From Scortum barcoo (Eukaryota > Chordata > Actinopteri > Centrarchiformes > Terapontidae), in contig CM041553.1 of assembly GCA_023238725.1 (NCBI GenBank), positions 25,056,964 through 25,120,963 on the forward strand: DNA of 64,000 nucleotides, written 5' to 3'. Made by a program: the position numbers and the translations under genes. Shown piece by piece: positions 1 through 10,840 of the stretch (positions are counted from its first letter, which is position 1; each line of letters begins with the position of its first letter). The notes under the pieces were generated by a model that did no database searches, was not told the DNA's origin, and saw only the letters and a program-made list of their open reading frames with translations.

Positions 1-1667
1 GATAATAATGAAAGAGAAAAGAGTGATTTACCTGGAGTCTTTCTGATCGTCACAGGTGAGTCTATTGTTTTAACAAAATGTGTTGCTCCCTCACGACACC
101 GACAGTCTTTCCTCATTATTATCTGAGAAGTGATGCCCATAATCTGTAGTGAATCCTTACCCAAAGAATAATTCATGTTAAATGTGGACTTGTAACCCCT
201 TTTAGATCTGAAAGTGACGTTGGCTCCTTCTGCAGTGGTGACAGAGGGCCAGAGAGTCACACTGAGCTGCAGCACCAGCTGTCCTCTGACTGACAACACA
301 AACTACATCTGGTACTTGAACAGTCGACCTCTGACCCCGCCACAGAACCAAAACAAACACCTGGTTCTGGACCCGGTCAGCAGTCAGCATGAAGGAAACT
401 ACTCCTGTGCTGTCAAAACCCACAACATCATCATCTCCCGTGAACAGACCCTCACTGTTTACAGTAAAACAGGGAACCTGACAGCAGCAGCTGCAGGAGT
501 CTGTGCTGTTCTGCTGGTTTTGATACCTCTGGCTGTCTGTTTGTGGATCAGGTGAGCAACACTGTCCATTTTCAGAAAAATCACTTTCACACATCAACCT
601 TGACATCACCTATTTAATTTATATAATCACCTGTTTCATTAACCAGAAGGAAGAGGACACTCGACCAGTCTGCTGGAACTGAAACCTCAGACAACTTGGA
701 GCAGGTAAAGAAAAGAACTGAACAATTCTGCTGCATTAGAAAAACATCAGCATCTTCTGTTCTGCTTCTCTTTCAAAGTAAAGATCATTTCTTCACAGTC
801 AGGGCAGCACCTTAATGTTATAGATAAGAGAGAGTGTGGAGTGAGATGGGAGTGGCTGCAGGAAGGATCTGGGAAGTCTGGGGGCATTTGGAGCAAAGCA
901 ACAGACGAGTATGGGAACAAAGAACATGGCTGGAGAGGAGGGACAGGAAAATGAACCATGACACTTTTTTATGTCTCACCTGAATCATGTTCTCCTCATC
1001 CTGTAGTCGTCTCTTAAGTTTTGTTTATCTCCTGCATCTGGTCATCTTCCAGCTAAACTGTCTGATGCTTTCTCTCAGACTTTGACTTGTTTAAAAAGAA
1101 AAAAAAAACAATGTCATCATAAGTGTCATTTTAAAGTCACATAAAAACATGGTGGTTTAATATCGTCACACCTGCTAAAAATCTTGGACTGAATTCTTCT
1201 TTTCATGTCGTCCAGATTTGACAGGTACCATACATCAATATTTTTACAATATGAGCCCCAAAACAACTATTTGTCACCGTTTTTGTCAAAAGATTTAGTC
1301 AAATCTGCCGTTAATGCCAATGAATAACAACTTATTCTAAAGTCATTTCTGAGTTAAGATGCTAAATTTGTGAAAACTTTTGCAAGTGACAACAAATTTG
1401 CGAAATATACCTGAAAGGGCTTAAAACTCTTCATATTTTGAGTTTTAGTTGCATTGTTTAATACACAGATGGGAGGAGCAGCCAACCTGTTGAATTCATT
1501 ATAATGTCGTTTTCTTTGCCTTGTCTCCTCAGCGTCGCCCTGACCTCATGTATGAAAACATCTCAGCTCAGTGCACAGAGCAGGATGACCATCACTACAG
1601 CAGACTCCACTTCTCTGACAACCACACACATGATCTCTACTCCACCCTCGACTCACTAAACAAATAG
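1..1667 (+). CDS. CD22-like Ig-superfamily inhibitory receptor A (3' end only)
   Basis: Partial gene that continues beyond the left edge. Exons seen: 1-55 (end of an Ig domain), 206-551 (C2-type Ig domain, Cys of LSCSTSCPL and of YSCAVKT, then an Ala-rich stalk and a hydrophobic segment AGVCAVLLVLIPLAVCLWI), 647-704 (basic juxtamembrane RRKRTL), 1533-1667 (tail and stop). Phases are 1, 2 and 0 and join without stops. The tail has three tyrosines: LMYENI fits the ITIM pattern, HYSRL and LYSTL are ITIM-like. Such motifs, when phosphorylated, recruit SHP-type phosphatases in the CD22/Siglec family, so an inhibitory leukocyte surface receptor is likely. Exons 206-551 and 647-704 are near copies of those in receptor C at 7.2-10.8 kb. 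Orthology to mammalian CD22 is not claimed. Confidence 0.8.
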
Positions 1668-2351
1668 TTGTTGGATGGAGTTACGCCTGTTGTTGTAGCT
1701 AAATGCAGGAAAAATAGAGATAAATGAATGAAATATTATCTGTTCTTAATGAAACTTTGTGTGTTTTTTGTGCTCTGTTTAAGGCAGAAGTCAATTTTCA
1801 TAAATGTTTCTTGTCATATTGTGTGTTTCTAAGTTATGTGAAACTACAGGCATGTGTGTCAGTATCAGAGCTTCGCCTTTAAGTGGGCATCATAAGTTTC
1901 AGTCTATAAATATACAGGAAGCTTACTCTACGTGTGAATTCGGGTAAATCAAATGTCATGCATGTCATCACCTCTCACCCTGCTGTCTCTTTGCAGCTGT
2001 CACAATTGAACTCATGCTAAATGGCTCAAAATATAAAGCCAAAAAAGACTCCTTCCTTACTTTAAATCAAGTCAAGGTGATTTCATTTAAAACTCACCTG
2101 GAAGAAAACATGAATGCTGTAACATGAGGTAGAGGTGAACTTCAGCCTCTTGTGGCTAAAATGAGTAAAACAACAAGACAACTCAAAACAACTCTCAGGG
2201 CTTCTGTAAAGAGATGATGTGACAATTATTCTGTGTTTTGGCTCTCAGTGTCTGACTGGTTGGTCACATCTGATCTAAAACAGCTAACACAAAAATATAT
2301 TGCTTTGCAGCTGTGACTTTTTGTAAAATTGTATTGTATACAGTATACAGT

Positions 2352-2714
2352 AAATGGTGGGCAGCACGTTGGTGTATTGGCCTCACAGCAAGAGGGTCCT
2401 GGGATCAATCCCTGGTTGAGGCAGGCCCTTCTGTGTGGAGTTTGCATGTTCTCCCTGTGCCTGCGTGGGTTCTCTCTGGGTACTCCCACAATCTAAAGAC
2501 ATGCAGGTTAGGTTAATTGGACAACTCTAAATTGCCCCTAGGTATGAATGTGAGTGTGAGTGGTTGTCTGTCCCTTAATGTCAGCCCTGCATGACTGACT
2601 GGCGTCCAGTCCAGGGTGTACCCTGCCTCTCGCCCAAGATAGCTGGGACAGGCTCCAGCACCCCTGCAACCCTGTGTGTGCTCAGGATAAGCAGGTTAGA
2701 AGATGGATGGATGG
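2352..2714 (+). mobile_element. tRNA-headed SINE of a common teleost type
   Basis: About 360 bases with a tRNA-like head (A-box-like and B-box-like gggatcaatccctgg near 2400), a body with the widely seen gtggagtttgcatgttctcc and ctggcgtccagtccagggtg, and a tail ending in taagcaggttagaagatggatggatgg-type GATG repeats. The GATG tail matches that of the Rex3-like LINE, consistent with that LINE supplying its retrotransposition machinery. No open frame of note. Confidence 0.8.
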
Positions 2715-3260
2715 ACAGTAAATGGTGATCTGCATGTGACATTGTTAAATACATTAAATACATTAAGAGATTAGAGGCAGTGTGTCTGCCTTCAGTGGTG
2801 TTTTTTTCTTCTTTGCAAAACAACCACAGACAGCTTCATGTTTCTCTGCTCTCACGCTGACAACTTTAATGACATTTTGATGAAAATGCAATGAAGTATG
2901 CATCGCTGCATGTTGCCCGAAGACTCTACGTAACCATGTAAAAAAGAAAACAACAATAATAATGATTTTGATAAATTGAAGAGTGAGAGAAACAATGACC
3001 TGAATTCAAAGTGTTCAGTGACTAAATATGACATCAAATAACTTCACACCTTGTTTAGTAGAAGTCTCTAGTTATTAATAGTAATGAGGAAGGAAGTCAT
3101 GTTTAGTGTAAGAGCTGTTCTCACACTGACCAACGGTTCATTCTGTCTGTGAGAAGACTGCTGTTGACTTTAACAATTCATTTATATGTTTGTTTTCATA
3201 AAAGCAGCAGTTGTAATTAGGACATTAACTTTTACAATCAACTTTCTGGAGACAGAAGCC

Positions 3261-6158
3261 ATGTTGTTGGCAAAAGCTGGATGTGTGTTTCTGGGTTTGA
3301 TCCTGTACTTCTCAGGTAGGAAGGTTTATTCTTTCTTAAATAATATTCAGAAACTGTCAGCTGTCCTCTGGGAGAACAGATCTGTCTGGGTGTTTGCTAA
3401 TAAAATCTGCTGTTAAAGGGGTTCAGCGACGAGCAAACCGTATTTGTGCCTTAAAAGGTTCATCAGCCCAGCTCTGCTGAACATCACACTTCATCCATGA
3501 AATGGCACACTGTAAAGTGGATTGGCCTTGAGCTTTACTCTAACAATCAAAGATCTGAGAGAGTGATGCAAAGTTTTACTGCTGCAAAGAAACTACAGAC
3601 AGCAAAGAAAAGGAAAACATAATTCAGCTCCGTGTTGCAGGTACGATGGTTTTCACTAATTTATTACTAATGTATTATTGTAGCCCCTCCTTGAACCGCC
3701 ACCTTACTGTGGTGGAAGGGTTTGTGTGCCCGAATGATCGTAGGAGCTATGTTGTCGGGGGCATTATGCCCCTGGTAGGGTTTCCCATGGCAAACAGGTC
3801 CTAGGTAACGGGCGAGACTAAGAGCGGTTCACAAGGCCACCATGGAGAAAGTTTTAAGTAACATGGAGAAAGAAACAACAAGGACAAGGACCATTATGTT
3901 GCCCGGATTGGCATGGTTACAGGGCCCCACCCTGGAGCCAGGCCCGGGGTTGGGGCTGCTCGCAGGCGAGCCTGCCAGTGGCCGGGTCAGCCCGAAATGG
4001 CAACGTGGGCCCGCCTTCCAGTAGGCTCACCACCTGCAGGAAGGTCCATGAGGGGCCGGTGCAATGTGTCGTTTGGGTAGCAGTCGTGGCAGAGGGCCTC
4101 GAGGAATGTCAATGGGGGAGGCCTGAAGGAGCCTGAGCTCGTGCTTGGGAGGTTGAGAGGTACCGGCTAGAGATAGTCGGGCTCATCACCTCCATGCATA
4201 GCTTGGGCTCTGGAACCCAGCTCCTTTGAGAGGGGCTAGACCCTCCACTACTCGGGAGTTGCCCAGGGGTGAGTGGCGGCGAGCTGGTGTGGGCTTCCTT
4301 ATAGCTGAAGCTGCTATATGTTGGAGTTCACCCTGGTGAACGAGAGAGGGTCACTTTTCCTGCGCCTTCGGGTTGGGGATAGGTCTCTCTTGCTGTTGTT
4401 TGTGCCTACGGGCCGACCAACAGTACAGAGTACCCAACCTTCTTGGAGTCCCTGGGAGGGGTACTTGATAGTGCTCCGACTGGAGACTCTATTGTCCTAC
4501 TTCAACGCTCACGTGGGCAACAGCAGTGATACCTGGAGGGGCGTGATTGGGAGGAAAGGCCTCCCCGATATGAACCTGAACCTGAGCTGTCAACCGATCA
4601 CCACCTGGTGGTGAGTTGGATCCAGCTGGCAGAGGAGGAAGTTGGACAGATGTGGCAGACCCAAATGTATTGTGAGGAGTCTCTGGCCAAGCCCTCTGTC
4701 AGGGAGGTCTTCAACTCCCACCTCTGGAAGAGCTTCTCACAGATTCCGAGAGATTCCATTGTTGACACGGCAGTTCAAAGTTGTGGACGCAAGGTCTCTG
4801 TTGCCTGTCGTGGCAGCAACCCCCGAACCCAGTGGTGGACATTGGAAGTAAGGGATGCCGTCAGACTGAAGAAGGAATCCTATTGGACCATGTTGGCCTG
4901 TGGGACTCCTGATGCAGTTGACGGGTACCGGCAGGCCAAGCAAGCCGCAGCCCGGACGGTCCAGGAGGCAAAAACTCGGGTCTGGGAGGAGTTCGGTGAG
5001 GCCATGGAGGAGGACTATCGGTCAGCCTTGAAGAAATTCTGGCAAACCGTCCGGCGCCTCAGAAGGGGGAAGCAGTACTCTGCCAACACTGTTTACATGT
5101 GCAGGTGGGGAGCTGTTGACCTCAACTGAGGACATTGTCGGACGGTGGAAGAAATACTTTGAGGATCTCCTCAATCCCACCGACTTGCCTTTCAGTGAGG
5201 AAGTAGAGGCTTTGGGGACTCTGAGGTGGACTCGTCCATCACCCAAGCCGAAGTCACTGAGGTAGTTCTCAAGCTCCTCGGTGGCAAGGCGCCGGGGGTG
5301 GATGAGATCCGCCCTGAGTACCTCAAGTCTCTGGATGTTGTGGGGCTGTCTTGGCTGACACGCCTCTGCAACATTGCATGGAGGTTGGGGACAGTGCCTC
5401 TGGAGTGGCAAACCAGGGTGGTGGTCCCTCTTTTTAAAAAGGGGGACCGGAGAATCCCTCTCGATCCATAAATTATAAAGCTACACAATACATTACTGAT
5501 TGACAGAATTCACCAAAAATGTCTTTTTGTCCAGATTCAGTCACATCAACCTGCTTTAATGTGACCTATGCTAAAGGGAGAATGTGTTCTTATAAACAGA
5601 CATCAGAAGAGGAGTCCTGCTCCATCACATATCCCAGAGGTTAGCCTGTTTCACAAACATCTAAAAAACACACACAAATACACATCTCACCTCCACACCT
5701 CTGATCCCTTCAAAATCATATTTTCAGCATGGACATCTATTTTACATGATTTATTTTGCATTTACACTTTCATGTCATGTCATGTTTTCTTTATTTTATT
5801 CATTATTATGTCACAAGCACAGTAACTGCAGTGAAACAGATTCCTTCTTGTCTGGTTTAACCATGCATTAACTTTATATTTAATAATATATGTCATCACT
5901 TTTACATGTTATTTAACAGCTGATGATGTATTTCTCATCCCCAACAGAAAAATTTGTGTTCAAAGGACTTCATGCGATTCAGCCAATGTCAAACTGACCT
6001 GTAACACCAGCTGTCCTCTGACGTCCTTTATCGGGTATAAGAACAAAATCTTACTGAGACACAGTGAGCAACCTCAGTTTACATTGACCATCAGCTCTTC
6101 TGACAGCTTCTCCTGTGCTGTAAAAGGTCTCGAGGATCTGCACTCTGTTGAAGTCTGT
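3261..6158 (+). pseudogene. CD22-like receptor B, broken tandem copy with a LINE in place of an exon
   Basis: A degenerate duplicate of receptor C. The signal-peptide exon (3261-3315, MLLAKAGCVFLGLILYFS, donor gtagga) is intact. The first Ig exon (3419-3640) is 222 bases against 303 in C, has lost internal segments, reaches a stop soon after GSSAQLC, and shows a 2-base loss in the GAGAGAG run. Receptor C's second Ig exon is missing; a Rex3-like LINE occupies its place (about 3677-5465). Then come a copy of the 105-base exon (5535-5639) and of the next Ig exon (5950-6158), which has a 2-base gain near its start leading to a stop and Gly for the core Trp (SFIGYKNK against SFIWYKNK in C). No membrane or tail exons follow. 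Non-functional as a receptor; a short secreted product cannot be excluded. Confidence 0.85.
3677..5465 (+). mobile_element. Rex3/RTE-like LINE, 5' part, inserted in receptor B
   Basis: Starts with a 5' leader (gcccctccttgaaccgccac), followed by degraded reading frames. Recognisable pieces are the endonuclease-region FNAHVGNSSDTWRGVIGRKG near 4502-4560 and the reverse-transcriptase N-terminal part GKAPGVDEIRPEYLKSLDVV to VVVPLFKKGD near 5283-5450. Sequence stops after the finger region, so the catalytic YADD half and the 3' tail are absent. Several frameshifts: inactive. Family assignment rests on likeness to the abundant fish LINE with GATG tails seen again at 17.4-20.9 kb. Confidence 0.8.
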
Positions 6159-6265
6159 GAATATGAACCAACTTTTGGTAAAGGGACATTTGTGTAAATG
6201 CTACTCAAAACGTAATGAGAAATATGATGAATTTAATAATGTTTAAACACCACAGGATGTGGACA
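5466..6265 (+). repeat. copy 1 of tandem receptor duplication (distal half)
   Basis: Closely matches 8261-9065 including intron sequence (ttcacctccac, catgtcatgtcatg). Exons 5535-5639 and 5950-6158 lie inside. The matching proximal halves are about 2040-2330 with 2795-3677, and 6395-6625 with 6730-7880. Confidence 0.85.
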
Positions 6266-6394
6266 AAATAACTGAAACACACTACAATATAAAGCTGTGA
6301 GTACTTAAAATAGCTTTCAAAATTCTTTATCTGTTGAGCTTTAGTGGCATTGTACGATGTTCTGACAAGTGGAACATTCAAGACTCATTCCTTA

Positions 6395-7880
6395 GTCATT
6401 ATCAAGTCAAGTCAATTCAGTTTGATTCAAACCTCACCTGGAGGAAAATATGAATGCTGGTACAGGAGGTAGTGGTGAACTTCTGCCTGTTGTGGCCAAA
6501 ATCAGTACAACAAGAAACACTTGAAACATAAAAAAGCCTTAAAAAAACTATCAGGGCTTCTGTAAAAAGATGATGGAAATTGTGTGACTGGTCTGCCAAA
6601 CCTAATCTATAAAAGCTGCTAAAAAAATTTATTGTTGCCTGAAGGTACCCATCTTCATTGCCGGCCTCCCGAGAGGATCCACCTTCACTGCCAGCCTCCG
6701 GCCCGCCCCCCTGAACCTTTTCAGCAGTCTGGTGTTTTTTTCTTCTTTACCACAAAACAACCACAGACAGCTTCATGTTACTCTGCTCTCACACTGAGAA
6801 CTACACAACGTTTTGATGAAAATGCAATGAAATTTGTGTATGTTGCATGAAGACTCGACATCACAATGAAAAAAATCAGAAAAATAATAATGATTTTGAT
6901 AAATTGAAGAGTGAGAGAAACAATAACCTGAATTCAAAGTGTTCAGTGACTAAATATGACGTCAAATAACTTCACACCTTCTTCACCAGAAGTCTGTAGT
7001 TATTAATAGTAATGAGGAAGGAAGTCATGTTTAGTGGTAGAGCCACTCTCACACTGACCAACAGTTCATTCTGTCTGTGAGAAGACTGCTGTTGACTTTA
7101 AACAATTCATTTATATGTTTGTTTTCATAAAAGCAGAAGTTGTAATAAGGACATTAACTTTTACAATCAACTTTCTGGAGACAGAAGCCATGTTGTTGGC
7201 AGAAGCTGGATGTGTGTTTCTGGGTTTGATCCTGTACTTCTCAGGTAGGAAGGTTTATTCTTTTTTAAATAATATTCATAAACTGTCAGCTGTCCTCCAG
7301 GAGTGTACAGGAGGTGTTGATTTGTAGGTGAATTTATTTATGCAAGAAAATAAACGATGATTGAAATAATAGCTGATCAGGATTTTCATTTATTCTGCTG
7401 TTATGAGCTTTCCAGATGTTTTATAATATATCAATATGAACATTTACAGTATCAGACAATTGTCCGTATCAGTATAGAGAACACTGTTATAAAAAGTATA
7501 AATCTGTTCAGATGTTTGCTAATAAAATCTTCTGTTAAAGGGGTTCAGGGACGAGCAAACAGCATCTGTGCCTTAAAAGGTTCATCAGTGGATCTGCCCT
7601 GCTCAGCTGTACATCACACTTCATCCATGAAATGGTACATTGAACAGTGGAAAGGCTCTGAGCATCTTCTGAATGAGATCCCTGCAGATGAAGATCGTGT
7701 AACGTACAACATGTTAGAAGAGAGTAACTTCACTCTGACAATCAAAGATCTGAGAGAGAGTGATGCAAAGTTTTACTGCTGCAAAGAAACTACTGATAAC
7801 AAAGAAAACTGCAAGAAAAACAAAATTGAGCTCCGTGTTGCAGGTACGATGGTTTTCACTAATTTATTACTAATGTATTA
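6395..7880 (+). repeat. copy 2 of tandem receptor duplication (proximal half)
   Basis: Upstream and first-exon region of receptor C, matching 2040-2330 and 2795-3677 by eye, including the MFVFIKA lead-in, the signal-peptide exon and the acceptor gttaaag. The SINE at 2352-2714 is present only in copy 1, so it arrived after duplication (or was lost from copy 2). Confidence 0.85.
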
Positions 7881-10840
7881 TTTTAGGAATAATCAGGGCA
7901 TGAATTTTGATTTTACACATCGTCATCTCAGACCTGCAGGTAAAGGTGATTCCCTCCACAGAGGGACAGACAGTAACACTGATGTGTAGCACCAGCTGTG
8001 CTCTGACTGAAAACCCTGCAGTCTACATCTGGTACAAGAACAGAGAGTTTCTCTATGAGGACTGGTCTCCCTGGTACCAACAGCTGGTCAGCAGTGACAA
8101 ATCAGTCAGATACTCCTGTGCTATCAAAGGCTACGAGGACCTCAGAGCCCCTGAAGTCTCAGTGGGTGAGTGACAAAGTTAAGATCCTTATTATATGATG
8201 AAACATCTGATTAAATGTGTTTTATCAACAAGAATCATTTTATTATTCATGGACTGGAACCATAAATTATAAAGCTTCTGAAATACAATCACTGATTGAC
8301 AAAATTGACCAAAAATGTCTTTTTGTCCAGATTCAGTCACATCGACCTGCTTTAATGTGACCTATGCTAAAGGGAGAATGTATTCTTATAAACAGACATC
8401 AGAGGAGGAGCCCTGCTCCATCACATATCCCAGAGGTTAGCCTGTTTCACAAACATCTAAAAAACACACACAAATACACATTTCACCTCCACACCTCTGA
8501 TCCCTTAAAAATCATATTTTCAGCATGGACATCGATTTTAAATGATTTATTTTGTATTAACACTTTCATGTCATGTCATGTTTTCTTTATTTTATTCATT
8601 ATTTTGTCACAAGCACAGTAACTGCAGTGAAACAGATTCCTACTTGTCTGGTTTAACCATGCATTAACTTTATATTTAATAATATATGTCATCAGTTTTT
8701 ACATGTTATTGAATTTAACAGCTGATGATGTATTTCTCATCCCCAACAGAAATACGTGTTCAAATAACTTCACATGATTCAGCCCATGTCACTCTGACCT
8801 GTAACACCAGCTGTCCTCTGACTTCCTTTATCTGGTATAAGAACAAAATCTTACTGAGACACAGTGAGCAACCTGAGTTTACAGTGACCATCAGCTCTCC
8901 TGACAGCTTCTCCTGTGCTGTAAAAGGTCTCGAGGATCTGCACTCTGCTGAAGTCTGTGAGTATGAACCAACTTCTTGTAAAGGGACATTTGTGTAAATG
9001 CTCCTCAAAAGGTAATGAGAAATATGTTGAATTTAATAATGTTTAAACACCACAGGATGTGGACAAAATAACACAAACACACGTCAACTTTAAAAAATGT
9101 TGTTCAGTGTCTTTCAGTCTCTGTTTAGTTGACACATACAACACTGCTAGTTGGTATTTTTTATCTAATATTTTGTTAAGTGTCTTTCAGTTGTGATTTA
9201 AAATAACTTTAGAAATCACTTCAAGTGAAGCCACCTCTTGTTTTTCATGTATTTTTCAGGTGTAAATGACACAAACTACTGGAGTGTGAATTATGTCAGC
9301 AGGAGAATCTGTGCTCTGAGCGGCTCTTCAGTCAACATCTCAAGTGAATACTCTCATCCTGTCAATCAGCAGCCAAAGTCTAAATTATGGTATAAAATAC
9401 AGAGAGGAGGGAAGGAGGATGGTGAAGAGTTGATGGAGGCTGCAGGTCGTCTGAAGTATCGTGACATGAAGAACCATCACATCCTGACAATCAATAACCT
9501 GAAGAAGAATGACTCAGCAGAATACACATTCAGACTGCAGACAGAGTTTAATGAAGAGAAACAGTCTGATTCACCTGGAGTGACTTTGGTCGTCACAGGT
9601 AGTTCTTTAGATTAACTTCATGATTTTAGTTGGATGATTATTGACTTCTACACCACCTTCTCCTGTCTTGATAAGGCTGAGACACAACAGGTAGTTGGAT
9701 TGGCAGCACACAATTTCACCAGACAATAATGGCTCCTTTTTAGCATGAAGATGATCGTTCTCTAACCTTCACTAAGAACTATTGTCTGAAAGTGATGTTG
9801 GCTCCTTCTGCAGTGGTGACAGAGGGCCAGAGAGTCACACTGAGCTGCAGCACCAGCTGTCCTCTGACTGACAACACAAACTACATCTGGTACTTGAACA
9901 GTCGACCTCTGACCCCGCCACAGAACCAAAACAAACACCTGGTTCTGGACCCGGTCAGCAGTCAGCATGAAGGAAGATACTCCTGTGCTGTCAAAACTGG
10001 CACAAGAGAAATTATCTCTAGTGAGAAAACTCTGACTGTCCAGACTGAGAAACAAACAGCAGCAGCAGCTGCAGGAGTCTGTGCTGTTCTGCTGGTTTTG
10101 ATACCTCTGGCTGTCTGTTTGTGGATCAGGTGAGCATCACTGTCACTGACTACAACTTTCAGAGCAATGACATTCACACACTGACCTGCCATCACCTGTT
10201 TTTATATTCATTCATTTCACTAAACAGAAGAAAGAGGACTTTGAGTCATTCTCCAAGAACAGAAACCTCAGGCACGGTGGAGAAGGTAAAAAAATCATTT
10301 GAACTATTTTGGAACATTTGATAAACTTCGACATCTTCTATCATGTCTCTCCTCAGAAAGAATGGTTCTTATGTCTTTATTTTTCCTTATTGTTTTTTTA
10401 GTATTCTGTCCTGATTTATCTTTCTTGAATGTTTTTTCTGAGGTTTTTATCTCTGCACTAAACACTATTCTTCTGGTGCCACAGAAAAACACTGTACCAT
10501 AAGTTTCATAGTTTTATATTTTGGAGATATGATGAAGATAAACCTCCTTGAGCCAATGAGCACCTGCTGTGCTGTTTTGTCTATCTGGAATCATTTTATA
10601 TCTATTGTCAATCAATGTCAAATAATATGATTTTCCTTGTTTCTTGGTCAGCTGAAGCCTGATCCCGTGTATGAAGACGTCTCAGCTCAACCCACAGAGC
10701 AGGAGGATCTTCACTACAGCAGAATCCACTTCCATAAGGACCAGACAGATCCGCTCTACAGCACTGTCCAACCACATCACGTCCAAGAACAAGAGCACGT
10801 CCCCTATGCTGTTGTCAACATAAGACCCAAAACAAACTGA
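7190..10840 (+). CDS. CD22-like Ig-superfamily inhibitory receptor C, complete
   Basis: Proposed exons: 7190-7244, 7541-7843, 7932-8165, 8331-8435, 8750-8956, 9260-9598, 9814-10129, 10228-10285, 10652-10840; all phases match and give 601 codons. Order: signal peptide (MLLAEAGCVFLGLILYFS), V-like Ig (CALKGSSVDLPC to KFYCC), C2-like Ig (LMCSTSCAL, YSCAIKG), a 35-residue cysteine-containing segment, C2-like Ig (LTCNTSCPL, FSCAVKG), a V-like domain without its usual cysteines (9260-9598), C2-like Ig, Ala-rich stalk, one membrane helix, basic juxtamembrane, tail. Tail tyrosines: PVYEDV, LHYSRI (ITIM), PLYSTV, VPYAVV (ITIM). An inhibitory leukocyte receptor is the likely role, by family. The 9260-9598 domain resembles the first domain of fish genes annotated as B-cell receptor CD22-like. 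The start of the seventh exon is uncertain because no canonical acceptor matches that used in receptor A. Confidence 0.78.

Noticed and set aside
202..609. Antisense reading frame over receptor A, repeated at 9762-10055
   Set aside because: Mirror of the conserved Ig/membrane exon; no start context or similarity of its own.
2352..2420. A tRNA gene at the head of the SINE
   Set aside because: Box-like sequence is present, but no complete cloverleaf or anticodon arm could be drawn and it continues into a SINE body and GATG tail.
4608..5129. A separate 173-codon gene
   Set aside because: It is a fragment of the Rex3-like LINE, repeated at 18.4-19.1 kb with different frameshifts.
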